Assembly: GCA_002179805.1 (NCBI GenBank) | Contig: NAVB01000225.1 | Location: 122,161-186,160 of the forward strand | Length of the DNA: 64,000 nucleotides | Direction: 5' to 3' | DNA from: Acanthamoeba lenticulata | Lineage: Eukaryota > Discosea > Longamoebia > Acanthamoebidae | Position numbers and translations under genes: made by a program | The notes under the pieces: model-generated | What the model was told of the DNA's origin: nothing | Databases searched by the model: none | What the model saw: the letters and a program-made list of their open reading frames with translations, nothing else | Part shown: piece after piece, positions 50,098-61,001 of the stretch | Numbering within the stretch: position 1 is the first letter of the stretch | How the letters are laid out: each line of letters opens with the position of its first letter

Positions 50098-52472
50098 ATG
50101 GAGGCCACAAAGAACGGGAAGACCACAGTGGGCAACTACCTGCTCACGCGGCTGCGACAGCTCGGCGTCGACCACATGTTTGGTGTATGCGGTGACTTCG
50201 TGCTGGGCTTCTGCAACCAGGTTATCGAAAGCGGCATGGAGTACGTTGGTACCTGCAACGAGCTCAACGCTGCCTACGCTGCTGACGGCTACGCCCGCAT
50301 CAAGGTGTGCTGTCTTCTGAACTGGAATTACCCGACTTTGTTACCTCTTTGTGCCCCTCTAAGTCCTGTCTTGCGTGTGCAGGGTCTGGGCGCAGTGACG
50401 ACCACCTACGCAGTGGGCGAGCTGTCGGCGCTCAACGGTGTGGCGGGCTCCTTTGCCGAGCGCATTCCTGGTGTGTTGCTCCACTTGGGCGTTCCTCCAG
50501 CTGAAGCTTACTCATGCCTTTTCCCACGCGCACGGCAGTGGTGGTCATCTCGGGCTCACCCACGGTCGAGGACCAGCGGAAGCAGCCCCTTCTTCACCAC
50601 ACTCTCGGTAAGTCCTCCTCTTGTCTTCTTCCTGTCCCTGCACGACGCTGACCGCAACGGTCGTATCAGGCGACTACTCGATCCCGTACAAGATCTTTTC
50701 GCAGGTGACCTCGGCACAGACCATCTTGGACGATCCCGAGCGCGCCCCGAAGGAAATCGATCGCGTGCTCTCGGTGTGCCTCACCAAGCTGAGCCCCGTC
50801 TACATCAGCCTTCCCGCGTACGGCCGTCGTCTCAGGATCGCCTTGGCTTTGCTGCCATCCGTGCTTGTATTGAGCTGACGTTCGTTCAACATTGTGTAGC
50901 GACATCTGCGTAGCTGAGTGCGCCGCGCCCGACCCCAACTACCAGTTCGTGCGTCCGGTGGATGTCGATGAGCACGTGCTGGCGGAGTGCATTGAGGAGA
51001 CCCTCAAGATGGTGGAGGACGCGCAGAAGCCTATCATCATCGCCGACATGGAGCTCATCCGCAAGAGGCTCCAGGAGCCCTTCAAGCAGCTGCTCGAGAA
51101 GACCGGCTTCCCCTACGTCACGGTGATGATGGGCAAGGCCGTGATCGACGAGGCCCACCCGCAGTTCATCGGCCTGTACGAGGGCAACCGCAGTCGCGCC
51201 TACGTGCGCGATCGCGTCGAGAACGCCGACTGCATCATCTACCTCGGCGCCCTCATGACCGACTTCAACACTGGCGGTAAAATCTTTCTTTATTTTCAAT
51301 TTAATATCTGATTTAATGATTTTCTAAATTATTTTTTGGTTTGTGCTATTCGCCAGGATTTTCGGCGGACTTGAAGCCGAAGAAGCTGATCACGGCCACC
51401 AACGACAAGGTGACGATCAAGCACCACAGCTACGACAGCATCCCGCTGGCCACCTTCATGTCGCAGCTCAGCGCCAAGGTGACCAAGCGCGACCCGGCCA
51501 CGCTGGACATCAAGCGCGCCATCTACGGGTGCGTCCACAAGCCGGCCCGCAACATCGAAGGCGACCAGGGCCCGGCCAAGCACGACATGAAGAAGGGCGA
51601 GAAGACCACCCTCCGCCGCTTCTTCGACCGCGTGAGCGACTTCCTCCAGCCCAACTCGGTCGTCATAGCCGAGACCGGCGTCTCCATGTTCTCCGTCGCC
51701 GAGACCCTCCTCCCCAACGGCTCCTCCTTCATCGGCCAGATCTTCTACGGCTCCATCGGCTACACCGTGGGCGCCACCCTCGGCGTTTGCATCGCCCTCA
51801 AGGGCACCGTACGCGCCTTCCTTGACTCCCCTGGTCAGGTTGTGGAAGAGAGACTGAGCTGTGCGCACCAACCACTCCTAGGAGAGGGAGGTGGTCCTGT
51901 TTGTGGGTGATGGCTCGTTCCAGGTGACGGCCCAGGACCTGTCCACTTACATCCGCAACAAGCTCAAGCCCGTCGTGTTCCTCATCAACAATGACGGCTA
52001 CACCATCGAGCGGTGCGTCTAGTCGCTTCTTGCTTCCCCCCCCCCAGTGAGCAGCCTTGCCGATGTGGCGTGACGTACTCAACACACACATGGGCGTGGG
52101 GTGCAGGGCCATTACGGACCGCCACCCGCTTTACAACGACATCCAGCCGTGGGCCTACCACCTCCTGCCCTACGTGTTCGCTGGTGGCAAGGACGAGTCC
52201 ACCAAGGGCGCCGAGGTCTTTACCGAGGACCAGCTCGATGAGGTGCGCTCTCCCTCTTCACTGGCCCGACACCCGCCTCTTCCTTGTACAGCAATGATGA
52301 CCGTTGAGGTGGTATTCGGTCTGTTGCGCAGGCGCTGGAGAGCTTCGTGCCTAAGAACAGGAAGGAGGGCCGGATGAGCTTCATCGAGGTCCACTTCGAC
52401 CGGATGGACATCCCGGCCTCGCTCGCCGCCGCTGGCGAGTCCATGGCCAAGAAGAACCAGATCGCCAAGTAA
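50098..52472 (+). CDS. Pyruvate (or indolepyruvate) decarboxylase, TPP-dependent
   Basis: It starts [20 protein letters not shown]. Key features are the catalytic Glu in [15 protein letters not shown], the PDC-type His pair in [12 protein letters not shown], the TPP-binding motif [13 protein letters not shown]...INNDGYTIE, and conserved GETGVSMF-type substrate-site sequence ([13 protein letters not shown]). About 565 residues, normal for the family, in seven exons with clear GT-AG phases. The enzyme converts pyruvate to acetaldehyde and CO2 in ethanol fermentation; the indolepyruvate enzymes have the same motifs, so substrate is open. It is cytosolic, with no targeting signal. AATAAA lies at about 52505, 33 bases past the stop. 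Confidence 0.93.
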
Positions 52473-52580
52473 GCTCACCTTGTTGGGCTTGTGGCGACCC
52501 GAGAGAATAAAACTCGTGAAATTTTGGATTAATTTTTTTTGTTTTGATATTGTTTCGAGAAATTATAATATTAAACACAT

Positions 52581-53772
52581 TCATTTTGGCTGCCAGTTGC
52601 GGGCATGCAGGTCGATAAGGTCGTGCATCATGAACCGGAGGCGAGCACCCAGCTGCCACTCCTCCACCCGCAGCAGATAGCTCGTCACCTTGCCCAGGTA
52701 CCGCTCGGCCACCTTCTCTCCCTCTTCCTCCTTGTCATCTTCATTGTTCGTTGCTTGATCTCGCGTCCCTGGTTGATGTGGCTCCCAGAGGCCCGTCGGC
52801 ACGAGGTCCTCGCCTTCGTCGCCAAAGGCAGGACGAAGCTGCAGCGGTCGATCCTGGTCGTCGCCGTGATGGTGATGATGATGAACCTGAGGGCGACGAT
52901 CGGCGACGAGCGTGGCGCCCACCGTGGCGAGCAGCCGACAGAGCGGCTCGACGTTACGACGGCAGACGCCGATGTCGACCGAGTGCGCCAGCTGGCGAAG
53001 CAGCGTGAGGACAGGGCCGCGTCCTACAAGGTCCGCGTTGTAGAACTCGCCCAGGAGGATCACGAGCTCGTTCATGCGGCGCCATCGCTGGTCACGCGCC
53101 TTGGCCGCGGCGGCGGCCCACGATCGCTCGCGCACGTAAGACGCCAGCTCCTGCGGGAGTAGCTGCTGCTGGTCGTCACCGATGACCAGGCCGACCTGCT
53201 GAGCGCTCAGCTGAACGAGCGATGGCACCGGCACGTAGACGGCTTCTTCGAACTCGGTGCGGTACTTGTGAAGCAGCAATGCTTTGAAGTTCTGAACAGA
53301 AAGCGATGAGTTATGGGGACGGTCTCTTCATCACGCACTGGAGAGCGAGAAGAAGACGAAGGCGTACGATTTCGCCATGGCGGCCGAAGAGGGGGGACGC
53401 CTCAACGAGGCGGCCGCAAAAGTGGGCAAAGAGGCTCATCCACCCGGAATTGGCTCCTTGGTAGAACACCAGCTCGACAGCCTCGCTGAGGAGGTAGGGG
53501 TCCTTCATGCCCTCAAGCATCAGCGCACATATGGTGTCCATATTGCTGAAGGTGAGCCTGTTCACCAGGCTGGAGGAAGGAAACAAACTCAATAACCACT
53601 TGTGCTGCCAAAGAAGAAGCTGTGCAGGCACGTACCCAAGCAGATTCCTACGATCCTCGAGATCGTCACTCGTTACAGCATTCTTGCGAAGTTCGATCCA
53701 CGTCCAGGTGGCCGCTTCTTCCTCTGATCTCGCTACATTATCGGCACTTCGTGGCTGTGCAACCTTGGCCAT
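52581..53772 (-). CDS. MIF4G-domain protein
   Basis: It starts MAKVAQPRSADNV. The MIF4G fold is recognisable: LVNRLTFSNMDTICALMLEG, then FYQGANSGWMSLFAHFCGRL, NFKALLLHKYRTEFEEAV, MNELVILLGEFYNADLVGRG and NVEPLCRLLATVGATL. The C-terminal third has a poly-His run (six His) and an acidic linker before a last helix ending LIDLHARNWQPK. About 320 residues with a single MIF4G, no eIF4E-binding motif and no MA3 domain seen, so it is closer to PAIP1 or MIF4GD/SLIP1 than to full eIF4G. Expected role: bridging mRNA ends or translation initiation. It is divergent from the JmjC gene, 206 bases apart. Confidence 0.82.
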
Positions 53773-53978
53773 GTTCTTGTGGTTTTACTGTATTCTTCTC
53801 GGTTGTAAAAGTGGTCCGTGCGAATCGTTGGCCCGAGCTTGAGGCCCATTTCTGTTTCGATTCCTCTTTCCTGCTTCCTCCTTTCTTCTGGCGTTTCTTG
53901 CCTCTTCCCTGTTTGTGTTCTGGCTAGAAACACAAACCAAAAAGAAAATGAAACAATAAATGAAACAGTTTCGCCGGC

Positions 53979-56359
53979 ATGACGTCAACAGCGAGCAAGT
54001 CGAGGTTGGCGCTTGTGCTGTTGGCCTTGTTGGCCCTTCCGGCGGTCAGCTGGGCCACCAGCGAGTGCATGCACGTGATGCACTTGAATGACCTCTGGGC
54101 GGCCTTCGGGTTCGCCACCGCCTCCAGCGCACCTCAGCAGACCTCGGAGCCTGTCCTGCGGCAGCTTGTCGTCTTCTTCCCTTCGTCTTTATCAACCCTC
54201 GGGGAGCTTACACACCAGTACAACGCTTGACTTCCTCCCCTACCAACATGCAAGGTTGACACTAGGGGTGGCAGAGCACAGGCCTTGGCGCGAGCCCTGC
54301 AAGAGGAGTCGCCACAAGTGAGGGTGGGCTTGTGGACAGGCCCTTCGCCTCAGGTTGCGGACACAGCGGACACCAAGACCTCAGCGGACGTGATTGGCCT
54401 GACTGCAGGGGTCATCTTGCCTCGGCGGCTCCACCTGCACAAGGATGCCGACTGGCTCCTGTCCCTCAGTGAGTGCGTCATTCCACCCCCAAGCCCTCCC
54501 AGTCTGCATTCCTCACCCGCGCCCCTACGCGCAGCAAAGTCGTCCTGTTCAGTCTCCCACCCGTGGATCGGTCGTGCCTTCTGTCGCCTCCTGTGGAAGA
54601 ACGTAGAGCTTCCACCTTTTTCGCTTCTCCTACTTCCTCATGTGTGCTGAAGCAGCCACATACAGTTGACGTGAACGTGTACGACGGCGACCCGTTGTCG
54701 ACGAAGTGGGAGAAGCTCCTGTCATGGCTCAACGCGCGATGCCGCATAGACCGTCTCCCAAACGGCCAACTCGCTCCTGAAGTCAGTTGACCTGAGTCTT
54801 TGTGTTCATCCAAGCTCGGGCTTGCGCTGATCATGAACGTTCACGCGCGCGCGCAGGGCGAGTACAAGCGGCGGATGTTGGCGAACCTGTACCAGCCGGC
54901 CGAGGGCCAGACCGAGTGCGAATCTATCGAGGGCGTGCCGTCGCGCCACGACTTCTTCGCCGCCGTTTCGCGGTCGAAGCCGCTCATCTTACGGGGCGCG
55001 CTCCACCACGAGGCTTGGCCGGCCCTCAAGGAGTGGACCAACGAGTACCTCCAGTGCGTGCGCACCATTTTATATGCTCTATTCCTTCGCGCCCGGTGCG
55101 TGAGCCCGACAGACGCCTCACACATGCAGCAATGCGGGGGCGATGACGACAGGGAACAGTTCGGCGACAATCAAGTGCACATCAAGATCACGCCTGACGG
55201 CGAGTTTGAAGGCTGTGAAGACGTCAGCTTATGGGAGACTGGCGCCGCGGGCCAGCGTCCTATCCCGGATCGCGTGCGGGACAAGCTCGAGTCGCCCGAC
55301 AAAGTGGTCGTTCGCCCGGCCAGCCTCGACGTGCGCCACCGCCCACATCTCCGCTTGCTTGCGATGTCGCAGACACCACATGTGACGCGCTCCACACGTG
55401 CGTGCACCACCTGGGTGTAGTTGAAGTTTGCAGAGTTCCTCGAGTTGCTCAACACCGAGGCCAACGTGTCGTTCTACCTGGAGTACTGCTCCATCCGCTC
55501 GGCGCTGCCGGGCATGATGGCCGACATCACGGACAGCTTCGCGTGGGCCGACTTCCTCCACCTGGAGACCACCAACGTGTGGCTCGGCAACGGCCGCACG
55601 CTCGGCAAGCTCCACTTTGATCCCTTTGACAACCTTCTCTGCCAGATTTGTACGCGTTTATGGTCTTGTTGAGGCGCCACAACAAGTTGACTGACGTGCG
55701 TGGTGGGATGGGCGCAGCGGGAAGCAAGGAGCTGACGCTGTTCGCGCCTTACCACAACGAAGACCTCTACGAGGGCCACATCCGAGAGGCCGTGCTCTCC
55801 TTTGACCGCACGACATCAACCTTCTCCCGCCGCACCCTCACAGAGAGCACCTCCATGGTGCGCGCGTCTCGAGTGTGTGGATGTTCACCACATCGCAACA
55901 TCACGATAGTATGCTGCTCACGCTGCAATGGCGGCGCAGGTGATGAGCCCGGTGGACATCAAGAAGCCCGACCTGCAGCGTTATCCTCTCTTTGCCCACG
56001 CACGGCGACTACAGTGCAACATCCACGCTGGCGACGTCCTCTACCTCCCCTCGTTCTGGTGCGTGGCTCTTGTGCAAGTGTATGGCCATATGATCGTGCG
56101 TGTCAATACGAAATGCATCTCGTGCAGGTGGCATGAAGTGCAGTCACGGCCTGACGAGCACCGGCGCAACATCGCCGTCAACTTTTGGTATCGGCCCTAT
56201 CTGGACAAGGAGTTCCCTTGTGCCTCGTGCCGCCTCTACCCCAACCCCCACTACGATCCACTCCTGCGCTCGGAGCTCGCCGTTGCGACGCTCAACAATG
56301 CCTCCATCTCGCTGCCACTGTTCGACCAGCCGCTTCTGCCTCCTGTGCGCGCTGCGTGA
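53979..56359 (+). CDS. Secretory-pathway JmjC (cupin-8) hydroxylase-like protein
   Basis: The N-terminus has a signal peptide or anchor (SRLALVLLALLALPAVSWAT). A 150-200 residue segment of thioredoxin-like character follows (VRVGLWTGPSPQV, DKVVLFSLPPVDR, HTVDVNVYDGDPLSTKWEKL). The JmjC/cupin-8 part begins at EGVPSRHDFFAAVSRSKPLI. Its iron facial triad is intact: HFD in LGKLHFDPFDNLLCQI, and the second His in LPSFWWHEVQSRPDEHRRNI, recovered when the intron before the WHEV exon is removed. SGSKELTLFAPYHNEDLYEG matches the strand after the HxD. Seven or eight exons. The family includes 2-oxoglutarate/Fe(II) hydroxylases of proteins (JMJD7, HSPBAP1, JMJD8). JMJD8 is ER-luminal, a possible parallel. 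Substrate unknown. Confidence 0.78.
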
Positions 56360-56855
56360 GGCCAGCACTGCACTCACGCCATGAGCTTCCTGCAGTAAAC
56401 GAGCCACGAAGGTGTGCATTCTGGCGGGAAGGGGTTAGGCGAACGTCTTGGTGGGAAGGCCACGTGCCTGACGATCTGTTAGCGTTTACCCAGACAAGAA
56501 GTCCTTAATACGAGGAAGCCCAGGTTTGAAAAGAGGTTGGGGGAGGCTGAAGCAACCGCCGTGTCTTCCGCGGATGCCGAAGTCCGGTTGGCCAAATCTT
56601 TCCTGCCGACACTTGTTGATTTATGTCGTCGCGGAAGAGGCGCCGTCAAGACACACCACCATAAAAACGGCCGTCCAAGCCTCTTCATAAACATCAACAC
56701 CCACACCAGCACACCCACACCATTCGTACACGAACCCCAACGCAAGGCTCTTTATCTACCAGTGCACACAACAGCAGCCACAGAACGCAGCACACAATAA
56801 CACACCACAAAACAACAACCAGCACAACTCGCTTTAACAAGCCGAACCAAGCACG
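56360..56855. other. Intergenic stretch with CA-rich leader
   Basis: Includes a TATA-like CATAAAAACG at about 56661 and then CA/CACA-rich sequence to the next ATG, probably the 5' untranslated leader of the small basic-protein gene. No other gene is seen. Confidence 0.35.
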
Positions 56856-57230
56856 ATGGCCTCCACCGCAGCTGCCTCTTCTTCCTCGAACAGCAACCAG
56901 GCGTCGACGTCCACAGCAGCCGGTCAAATGAGGCGCAGGATGAGCGATATCCCGTCGGCCACGGCGACGCGCAGGCGTCGCAGCATCCTGGGCCTCGGCG
57001 CCACGATGGTGGGCGAGGCCCCTGCCGACATGAAGTCCATGGCCAACACGGTCGGCAGCGCACCCTACCCGCCCGGATGCCCGGGGTCGCCTTGCCCCAA
57101 CAAGCTCGACCGCAGGAGCCAGCAGATGGCCCAGGCCGCGAGGCGACACTCGGCTGCCGAAGTCAACCGCGAGCTCATGCCCTCGCTCTCCTACTTCACG
57201 CTTACCAATCGCTCGGAAGCCGTTCTGTAG
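56856..57230 (+). CDS. Small basic protein with PKA-type sites, unknown
   Basis: A single exon of 124 residues. The Ser/Thr/Ala-rich start MASTAAASSSSNSNQAST is followed by three RRxS motifs (RRMSD, RRRSI, RRHSA) that fit protein kinase A, a Pro/Gly/Cys segment (PYPPGCPGSPCPNK), and a C-terminus ending LTNRSEAVL. A strong Kozak-like context and a long A/C-rich leader suggest good expression. No family is recognised. It converges with the KAT14-like gene. Confidence 0.6.
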   Translation: MASTAAASSSSNSNQASTSTAAGQMRRRMSDIPSATATRRRRSILGLGATMVGEAPADMKSMANTVGSAPYPPGCPGSPCPNKLDRRSQQMAQAARRHSAAEVNRELMPSLSYFTLTNRSEAVL

Positions 57231-57516
57231 AGCGAGAACGACCTTCGTGTCCACCAACTCGTCGCCCACCGGTCTGAATCGGCGTTTGATTGGAAGTGCT
57301 TGACGACTTGTCACTTTGTAATGTTTGTACATAACCATACCCACCCTTCAATCTTCTAGGTCGGTTCGACCTGTACTCGTAAATACAACCTCTTGTAAAC
57401 AAAACATCTCGTTACTTCTTGATCGCTCGTCGCGAGTAGTTCTAAGAAATTGAATGAATCCGCAGATCCGCTTTGTACAATCCCCCCCCCCCTCAAACAC
57501 AAAAAATCAAGAGCAC

Positions 57517-59225
57517 TCATCGGCGCAGGCGCATCAAGAAGGCGTGCTTGCAGATGGGGCTCTCGTCAGGGTAATACTTCTTGTAGAAGTCGACCAGGAA
57601 CTCCTCCGGCTTGAACCCGAGCTTCTGGTAGAGAAGCACGGCCTCGTTGGTCGCTGACACGTGCAGCAGCACGTCCTTGCCAGGGCACGTTTGGATGAGA
57701 TGGTACATCATGAAGGTGGCGATCCCGGCCCCACGCCACTCCGGATGCACCGCGATGTACGTCACATACGCCTGTGCAGCGACGTACGTACATCAACATG
57801 TGGGTCGTTGACAAACGCTCGGCCATCATCACTTGCGGGCAGACGACGTACATCATCGGGGGTCATGAGGGCGGCGCCCACGACCATCGACCGATAGAGC
57901 GCCACCACGGTCGAGTCCGGGTAGTCCGTGCACTCGCCCACATCAATGCCGGGCCAGAACTGTTCGCAGAGGAAGCGGTTCACGCGATCGACCAGCGCGG
58001 GCTTCAGGTACGTGAAGTCGATCGACGGCGCGTCGGCGGCCGACATCTGATTTGCCGCAAATGGTCATCGATCGTCCGCAAACGTTGTTGTTAGTCTTGG
58101 AGACAAGAAGAGGAGAAGGAAGAGCAAGAACGAAGAGGCGGCGGTGACGCACTCGAATGGTGTTGATCATGTCGCGGGTGTACCACTTGCTCGTGTTTGG
58201 GCGGCAGATGCGCTTGCGGTGCGCCACCATTAGCTCCTCCAATAATCGCATCTGCTACGACCGCAGCACACTCACCTCATGAGTGCACGCCATCACCAAT
58301 GAGAGTCCACGTCTTTCGCCATCGAGGCGGCGCGGCCGTGCCTTGATGGGGCGGCTCTCAAAGTCGCGCCGGATGTAGGGCAGCAGCGGGCGTCCCGTGT
58401 AGGGGCTCACGATCTTGCGGAACAAGTTGTCCCTGTTGTTGTTGTTATGATGTTGTGAGCGAGTTGAGCGCAGTTTAGGGTGGAGTGAGCCGTAGACAGG
58501 ACGGACCCCATGAGGCGGTCCTTGAAATAGACGATGTCGCGTGAGGCCAAGGCGGCGGCAGTGGCGGCGGCCGACGGCATGGCCGCATGGGCGGCGTCCT
58601 CCGCGCCAGGCTGCTGCTCACCGCCCTCGAGCTTGACCTCGTCCGCACGTTGCTGCTGCTCGAGGCGCACTGATGATGGAGCTGATCAGCATGGGAGAAA
58701 GGGGAGGAAGAGGAGGAGGGGAGCGATGCGTACTGCGCAGCTTCTTCTTGTACTCGGCCTCCCGGCGCGCGGGGATGTCCGTGTGGCAGTCAAAGTGGTG
58801 CTGCTTGCGCTTTTGGGCCAGCATGTTGTTCATGAGCGCGTCTAGGTCCCAGGGCCGTAAGTCCTTATCGCGCTTCAGCTGCAACGCAAGCACCCGCCAG
58901 TATGGCTGTTAAGAGCAACTCTTGGCGGACGAGCACAAAGGGTTCGTACCTTGCGAATGGCGAGCTTGCGTCGCATGCGCGCGAGGATGGGGTCGTCGTT
59001 GCGCTGTCGCTGGTCGATTGTTTCATTTAATTCATCAAGGAGTGACTCTTCCTCCTCATCGTTGAGGGGTTTGAGGATAATGCGTCGAATTCGCTTAGGT
59101 TTAGGGCCTCTCTTACGGCGTACGGGCGGTCCGCAAGTGCCCACTACTTCATTCTTTACAACGGGAGCTGATTCGCTTTCTTGAACTGTAGCATGCTCTT
59201 CTACTTCAAATGCCTTGCGTTTCAT
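57517..59225 (-). CDS. KAT14 (CSRP2BP/ATAC subunit)-like GNAT acetyltransferase
   Basis: The C-terminal GNAT domain is the clearest part: LCEQFWPGIDVGECTDYPDS, TVVALYRSMVVGAALMTPDD, then after an intron AYVTYIAVHPEWRGAGIATF, MMYHLIQTCPGKDVLLHVSA, LLYQKLGFKPEEFLVDFYKK and HAFLMRLRR. These blocks follow animal KAT14 nearly residue by residue. Upstream are IVSPYTGRPLLPYIRRDFES and DKDLRPWDLDALMNNMLAQK, also conserved, and a basic NLS-like GPPVRRKRGPKPKRIRRI. The acetyl-CoA motif is RGAGIA. KAT14 is a subunit of the ATAC histone acetyltransferase complex. The N-terminal zinc/SANT-like half of the animal protein is absent unless it lies beyond the tRNA. The frame is open a little upstream of the ATG at 59225. 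Confidence 0.85.
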
Positions 59226-59316
59226 CTGTTGCCGCCAGTTTTTGGACGGATCAAGAAACAGAGTGATCTTCCCGTCTACGTGTAACAAAGCGTCAAATTG
59301 CCATTGCCAATGGAAA

Positions 59317-59387
59317 GGCGCTGTAGTTAAGAGGTAGAATTCCTGCTTTGGGTGCAGGGGGCCCCGGTTCGATTCCGGGCAGCGCCC
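59317..59387 (+). tRNA. tRNA-Pro (anticodon TGG)
   Basis: Same cloverleaf as the tRNA-Pro at 37643 apart from three or four bases; the anticodon loop is TTTGGGT, giving TGG. The acceptor arm GGCGCTG/CAGCGCC is perfect. It is head-to-head with the KAT14-like gene, 92 bases away. Confidence 0.95.
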
Positions 59388-59391
59388 GATC

Positions 59392-59398
59392 TTTTTTT
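59392..59398 (+). terminator. Pol III terminator of tRNA-Pro(TGG)
   Basis: Seven T residues, four bases after the tRNA end. Confidence 0.75.
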
Positions 59399-59675
59399 GG
59401 AAATAATCTTCCCAACCGAGTTCAGGTCGGCGTCATGAAGAAGACGGCGACGATCGTTCGCAGCAGCTGTTGCGGGACCGGGTAGTACGATCCGCCTGTG
59501 ATAGCCCTTGGCGAAAAGGCGGTGCACCAACTGAGGGTAGCGGCGCCACGAAGGGGATCCCGGCTGGGCTACCATTTGCCTCCTTCACAGCCATGAGCTT
59601 GCGTACTGCACGTGCAGCCAGCCCAAGAGACCCGCAAGGGCACACACAACAATCCAATCACTTCTCACGTGAACT

Positions 59676-60718
59676 CTACATTGAAAGCATGTCGTCAAGC
59701 TTGCGCTTGAGAAGACCTGTCCCTCGCGGGATGGCCTGGCTAGCGAGGATGCGCACGTGTGCTTGCGTTTCCTGCAGGTCATCCGCGAACCCTCGCGACG
59801 GCTGCAGGCAGGGAATGTACATAGCGAACAAGAACGGGTTGAATGACGCATACTCTGTCGTCCACAGCACGGATTTAGGGTTCAGAGAGCTTATGAGAGT
59901 TGTTAGTTGAGGTGACGAACCTTTGCTGAGGGCGTAGAGACCCTTTACGAGGTTCATAAAGAGGGCAGGATCGCTAACGGGCGGCTTAAAATGCTGTAGC
60001 GTGAGCTGCAGTCGTCGCTTGATCTCTGGCGGCTCGTGGGGTGGCTGAAGCATCACGTTCAGGTAGGCATCATCCAAAACCTTGCTTAACGTTGACATGA
60101 GCTTGGTGGCCACGTGGACGCGCTCCTGCCAGTCATAACGCAGCGTACAAGATGAACAAGACAAGGCAAGCTTCGTGTTGACCAGGCTGTGCATTGAGCG
60201 TACCAGGTAGCGAAAGCCCACGCAAAGAGCGTCTACTGCCTTGCGAAAGCGCACGAAGGTGTGAGAAAAGAGATGGAGGAAGTTGTGCTCGTTCGCTGCA
60301 AGCAACTCTTCTCGCATTCGCACAAGATGCTCTCGCACTAGGTTCATTGTGTCGTTGTAGAGCGTAACTTGATGTCGCTGACAACACACGTTGTACACGG
60401 TCCTTGATTGAAGTCATGCACGGGTGCCAGTGAGTTGGTCCGTGTGGTCGACATAAGCAACAAGAGACAAGCATGGGTACCTGTAAAGTTCCTCTTGCAC
60501 GATTTGTTTCTCGGGTTGGTTCAAAATTTCCATTACAGAGGCTGAAATCTTCGGCCAGTACTCATTTTGATAACTGCAACAGCACGCAGGGTGTGAGCCA
60601 AGGGGCCAGCGCAATGCACACCACATTTCTTTTTATAAAATATTCACCTTTGTGCAGATATGATTGTGATTTTGGGAGCGCGCATGACGGGTGCACCAGA
60701 TGCGCTGGGTGATTGCAT
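59676..60718 (-). CDS. CACUL1-like cullin-domain protein
   Basis: Exon 1 (from 60718) encodes MQSPSASGAPVMRAPKITII and joins in phase to SYQNEYWPKISASVMEILNQ. Cullin-repeat sequence follows: YNVCCQRHQVTLYNDTMNLV, VREHLVRMREELLAANEHN, FRKAVDALCVGFRYLV, and late blocks NLVKGLYALSKG and GFADDLQETQAHVRILASQA. The order and the PKIT...YWPK start match CACUL1/CAC1, a short cullin-like protein lacking the RBX1-binding cullin C-terminal domain, reported to promote CDK2 activity at G1/S. About 300 residues in four exons. Confidence 0.72.
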
Positions 60719-61001
60719 CCTTGCTCACCGCCAAGCCACAACACCAGGATCTCAAGGCACCACCAATCAGTAAGGCCGGATCTCCCGCAGTTGTTTTCTT
60801 GTTTTGTTTGGTGAAGTAAAACTTGGGAAGTTTTCCTCTAACCTTTCATTTTCGGATATATTTTGGTGCTTGGAATGACTGTATTTTTGCGTCTTTTTCT
60901 CCACGCTCGTTGGCGGGATGACGCTTAGGTACAAAGTCATCGCCGCTCCCCTCCCCTTCTCGTTCCAACTGGCCAGTTGAATGCGTGCACACTCACTCGC
61001 T

